DNA from: Flavobacteriales bacterium
GTDB taxonomy: Bacteria > Bacteroidota > Bacteroidia > JACJYZ01
DNA: 64,000 nt
Assembly: GCA_020635855.1 (NCBI GenBank)
Contig: JACJYZ010000002.1
Location: 1,302,001-1,366,000 of the forward strand
Direction of reading: 5' to 3'
Below, piece after piece: positions 60,950 to 64,000 of the stretch (positions within the stretch are counted from its first letter, which is position 1; every line of letters starts with the position of its first letter). The notes under the pieces are model-generated. The model had not been told where the DNA came from, did no database searches, and worked only from the letters and a program-made list of their open reading frames with translations. The translations under genes were made by a program, and so were the position numbers.

Positions 60950-62062
60950 CTATGTTTTTCTCTTTCTTTTTCTTCCCCACCAGACCAGTATGCCTGTGAT
61001 GGGTAGTGAAGCTACGATCAGGCTTGCGAAGAATGCAATGAACTTACCGGGTAAGCCACCTATGGCGCCAACGTGGATGTCATAATTCATTCGCATGATT
61101 TTGTCGGCGGCGGAAGCCTCATTGATCCGCCCCCATATGTGATTTACGGGTAGTTCCTTCAACGTATGTTGGTCGAAGTAGCGGTAGTCGGTTTGCCAGT
61201 AGGTGCCGGGATGGGGATTGATGCCGGCCGCAACGGATGCGGTGTTGGTTTCGGGGATATGTACTTCGATGGATGCTCCTTGTGGCGCTTCTTGTGACAG
61301 CATTTCCCATACACGGTCAATAGCGGGAATTGTGGCCCCCGTTGTTCGGGTTGTGTCGGATAAGGGTAGCTGGTAAGGCATCATTTCCCGTCCTCCCGAA
61401 GCCACGGCATATACGGTTTTGGAGAACCATTCGAAACCCCATACCAGTCCGGTGAGTGCCATGAAGATAACAATCCATGAAGCATAGAATCCCAACACAT
61501 TGTGAAGATCGTATGCTTTTCTTCTCCATCTTGTATTCCACCGGATGCAGAAACGTTGTTTGACCGCATTCGGGTTTCTCGGCCACCAAAGGATGATGCC
61601 TGTGATCAGCAAAACGGTGAAGATCAATGTGGCTGAGGCAACAACCGGTTGGCCGATCTCATGCGGCAACCAGAGATAGAAGTGGCCATCCAGAACAAAA
61701 GCGAAAAAGCCGCGGTTCATGTCTTTCACTTTCAGTATCCGTCCGTCATAAGGATGGATGAAAACCTTCAGGTAACCTTCAGGTTCATTCCTGTAGAAGA
61801 TAGCTTCTGCAGCTCTTCCTGTTCCTGGGTAATGGATGCTGTGCAGGGGTAAACCTGATAGGCTATCGGTAGCGATCTGTTTCAGTTCCGAAGGACAGAG
61901 GAATCTTTTGGATTGTGGCTTTACAAAACGATACGGTTGGGTCAGGTTTTCAATCTCCTCCCGGAATGCATACAAGCAACCGGTGATGGCGATCACGAAC
62001 ACCAATAGCCCGGACGTGAGTCCGAGCCAAAGGTGCACGTTACGCATGACTTTCCGGGGCAT
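60950..62062 (-). CDS. PepSY-associated membrane protein (siderophore/iron reduction)
   Basis: ATG 62062 gives MPRKVMRNVHLWLGLTSGLL, the start typical of the PepSY_TM family; a TTG two codons upstream is possible. The ~370-residue protein has four membrane helices: residues ~10-30, ~135-160 (VVASATLIFTVLLITGIILW), ~188-215 and ~340-362. Two periplasmic PepSY-like parts lie between them. Conserved histidines in the helices (NVHLWLG, DGHFYLWLP, YDLHNVLG, YDIHVGAIGG) suggest heme or metal coordination. Such proteins follow siderophore-receptor genes and are thought to reduce or release imported iron. It follows the receptor stop by two bases. Confidence 0.9.
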   Translation of the reverse strand: MPRKVMRNVHLWLGLTSGLLVFVIAITGCLYAFREEIENLTQPYRFVKPQSKRFLCPSELKQIATDSLSGLPLHSIHYPGTGRAAEAIFYRNEPEGYLKVFIHPYDGRILKVKDMNRGFFAFVLDGHFYLWLPHEIGQPVVASATLIFTVLLITGIILWWPRNPNAVKQRFCIRWNTRWRRKAYDLHNVLGFYASWIVIFMALTGLVWGFEWFSKTVYAVASGGREMMPYQLPLSDTTRTTGATIPAIDRVWEMLSQEAPQGASIEVHIPETNTASVAAGINPHPGTYWQTDYRYFDQHTLKELPVNHIWGRINEASAADKIMRMNYDIHVGAIGGLPGKFIAFFASLIVASLPITGILVWWGRKRKRKT

Positions 62063-62064
62063 GT

Positions 62065-64000
62065 TCAAAACCGGTAAGTCATGGTTAATCTGTAATTGCG
62101 TTTCGGTTCCGTTTGCCAGAAGTACATGTCGGCATACGGTGCGCCTGAATACAAATATTCGTTCAGGATGTTGTTCACAAGTAAGTGGATCCCTGCTTTT
62201 TTATGTTGATAACCAATGCCACCATCCATGCGGAAGTAGTTCGGAAGTGCTTCCTCGCTATTGTCGAAGTTATACCAGGACGTACGACCGGCTTGGTATT
62301 GGTAGCCGAGTGAGAGGCGGATTCCGTTTGGTTTTCCCCTGTTGAATTTGTAGTTCAGCCAGGTATTCTGGATGTGGGTTGTAGCTCCTGCCACGGGATC
62401 TCCCACCAGCTCCGGATCCGAATCTTTGGTGACCCTCGCATGGGTGTATGCATAGTTGATCACAACTTGCAGGCCTTCCATGATCTCACCTTTGGCATCA
62501 AACTCAACACCGTTGATCTTTTGTTGTCCGGTTTGCCGGCTGTATACAAGTTGGCCGGAAACAGGATCGGGGTGCTCGGTGTCGGTAGATAGGATGTTGT
62601 TCTTGGTAATCTGGTAGGAAGAAAGCGAGGTGTTCCATTTTCCATCATGCCAGTCTTTTTTGATTCCCCATTCCATGTTTAGGCCGGTAAGAGGATCGAA
62701 AGCCTGCTTCTTCCAGTCGGTGCCCGGTGTTCCCTGGAATACCTGGTCATAAAGGAAATAGGTGGCTGTGTTCTCCGTGATGCTCCAGCTGATACCCATC
62801 CTTGGGGTGAGCTTTCCGTCTTGGGTTGAACCGCTGTAGGGGTTGTTGTACCGGTTGGTGGTATACCGTCCTGCCAGTGTCAATCTCACTTTGTTCTGTA
62901 GAATACCCAGTTCATCCTGCACGTATAACCCGGCATAACCGTGGCTGTATTGAACGCCTCGTTCTCGGATATCGGCTGTTCTGTCCCACCTGGGTATATC
63001 GGCTGCGGAGATACTTCCATAATGCGGATCGTAAATGTTGAAGGTTGAATCTCCCAGGGTGGCTCCCTGGTTCCAATCGGCGAAATAGTCGCGGTTGTTC
63101 ATGTCCAGCCCAGCCAGGATGTTGTGGTCTACGGCCCCGGTCCGCATTTTGCCGTTCAGGAAAACCTGTCCGTTTTTTCCATGGCCGAGTGCGTCCCAGA
63201 TACTGATACCCCGCTGCATCAGGCTGTCATTTGCATCTGAAATACCCTTTGGCCATAAGCTTTGACCGATCTGTTTGAATTGCAGGTAGGCAGCCTGGGC
63301 AGTCAGCTTCCACTGGCCGTTGAGATCATGTTCGAGGGTAGCGAATAAGGTCCGGTCTCTGAGCACCGTTGGCTTGAGATTGGGTTCTGCAGTGGTGAAC
63401 CCGACGGGCAGATCGCCATATGTTCTTTTGGAGAATGCGTAGTTGCTTCCGATGGCGTTCATTTGTGAGAATTGTTCATTGTATTCAAGGGTGAGGGATG
63501 TTTGATCGTCGATAAGATACCGGAGAACAGGAGCTACGGTATAGCGGTTGTTGTATTCGAAGTCCCGATGCGAGTCACGCAATTGTCCCATGAGATTCAA
63601 CCTGTAAAGCAATTTGCCGTTTTGCGAAAGCTTTCCGTCGACATCCGTTGTGACACGGTAGGTGTTGAAACTTCCCAGGCTGAATCCCACTTCTCCCTTT
63701 TCCCTGCCACTGGGTTTTTTTGTGACCACATTGTAAAAGCCTCCTGGTTCTCCGTTGGCAAGCATGAAGCCCGCCGGACCTTTGACAAATTCGATGCGTT
63801 CCACCATGCTCATATCCTCGGTAAGCGGACTCCATGGGCTCAGATGAACATTCATGCCGTTGCGAAACGAAGTAAGTTGAGAACCGCGCATATTGATGCG
63901 CGCATAGTTGTCCCAATGTTCTACCTTCTGGGCTCCGCTGATATTCCGCTGAACCCCTTCCAGCATGTCGAAGATCTGTTGGTCTTCCAGGGCTACCTTG
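62065..64000 (-). CDS. TonB-dependent siderophore receptor, 5'-truncated
   Basis: The gene runs off the window end; the frame continues to base 64000 (KVALEDQQIFD before the first internal Met at 63966). About 645 residues are present: the rest of the plug domain (INMRGSQ, MVERIEFVKGPAGFMLANGE, GGFYNVVTKKP) and the complete 22-strand barrel, ending YRLTMTYRF with the terminal Phe of outer-membrane barrels. The plug sequence and barrel motifs (FDAKGEIMEGLQVVINYAYT, YQYQAGRTSWYN) are of the ferric-siderophore type (FhuE/FoxA-like). Ligand is unknown. It forms an operon with the PepSY gene. Confidence 0.95.
   Translation of the reverse strand, partial: KVALEDQQIFDMLEGVQRNISGAQKVEHWDNYARINMRGSQLTSFRNGMNVHLSPWSPLTEDMSMVERIEFVKGPAGFMLANGEPGGFYNVVTKKPSGREKGEVGFSLGSFNTYRVTTDVDGKLSQNGKLLYRLNLMGQLRDSHRDFEYNNRYTVAPVLRYLIDDQTSLTLEYNEQFSQMNAIGSNYAFSKRTYGDLPVGFTTAEPNLKPTVLRDRTLFATLEHDLNGQWKLTAQAAYLQFKQIGQSLWPKGISDANDSLMQRGISIWDALGHGKNGQVFLNGKMRTGAVDHNILAGLDMNNRDYFADWNQGATLGDSTFNIYDPHYGSISAADIPRWDRTADIRERGVQYSHGYAGLYVQDELGILQNKVRLTLAGRYTTNRYNNPYSGSTQDGKLTPRMGISWSITENTATYFLYDQVFQGTPGTDWKKQAFDPLTGLNMEWGIKKDWHDGKWNTSLSSYQITKNNILSTDTEHPDPVSGQLVYSRQTGQQKINGVEFDAKGEIMEGLQVVINYAYTHARVTKDSDPELVGDPVAGATTHIQNTWLNYKFNRGKPNGIRLSLGYQYQAGRTSWYNFDNSEEALPNYFRMDGGIGYQHKKAGIHLLVNNILNEYLYSGAPYADMYFWQTEPKRNYRLTMTYRF

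Overview
The window comes from a member of the Bacteroidota, probably a free-living Flavobacteriales/Cytophagales-like lineage. The evidence is a type IX secretion C-terminal sorting domain, SprB-type repeats, TAnnTTTG promoter -7 boxes, and phylum-typical gene blocks (folP-cdaA, and DUF1599 - DoxX/BT_3928-like - permease - tpiA - prmA). TGA behaves as an ordinary stop. No tRNA, rRNA, CRISPR array, insertion sequence or phage gene was recognised. The sequence starts inside one gene (a polysaccharide tyrosine autokinase) and ends inside another (a TonB-dependent receptor).

Region 1 (1-17338) is one long co-directional exopolysaccharide/capsule locus. It holds a BY-kinase, a flippase, an O-antigen-polymerase-like membrane protein, two GT2 glycosyltransferases and two DUF354 proteins flanking a FemAB-like aminoacyltransferase. 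It also holds two asparagine-synthetase-family enzymes, three NodB-fold proteins, and an MBOAT + SGNH O-acylation pair. Many genes overlap by ATGA/GTGA, so they are probably co-translated. The enzyme set suggests a glycan carrying amide/aminoacyl and O-acyl decorations. Region 2 (17554-20797, minus strand) is a secreted beta-helix protein with six SprB-like repeats and a T9SS sorting domain. Region 3 (21356-28621) is a signalling island: three receiver domains with C-terminal membrane anchors, a LytTR response regulator, a small unassigned protein, a six-PAS hybrid histidine kinase and an Hpt protein. It is the best candidate for a little-described system.

Region 4 (28764-45358) mixes housekeeping genes (mnmE, def, folP, cdaA, tpiA, prmA) with lipoproteins, a DUF4407 membrane protein and an SGNH hydrolase. 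Here prmA is joined in frame to a 1521-residue exported protein, very likely through a one-base change in an A6 run. Region 5 (45398-54824) has plsY, a giant TPR/PD40/triple-SPOR envelope protein, an M48 protease and an nfeD-floA membrane pair separated by heptanucleotide tandem repeats. Region 6 (54946-60884) is a MarR-controlled RND efflux operon with a clear promoter overlapped by an inverted-repeat operator. Region 7 (60950-64000, minus strand) is a siderophore receptor followed by a PepSY membrane protein, an iron-uptake pair.
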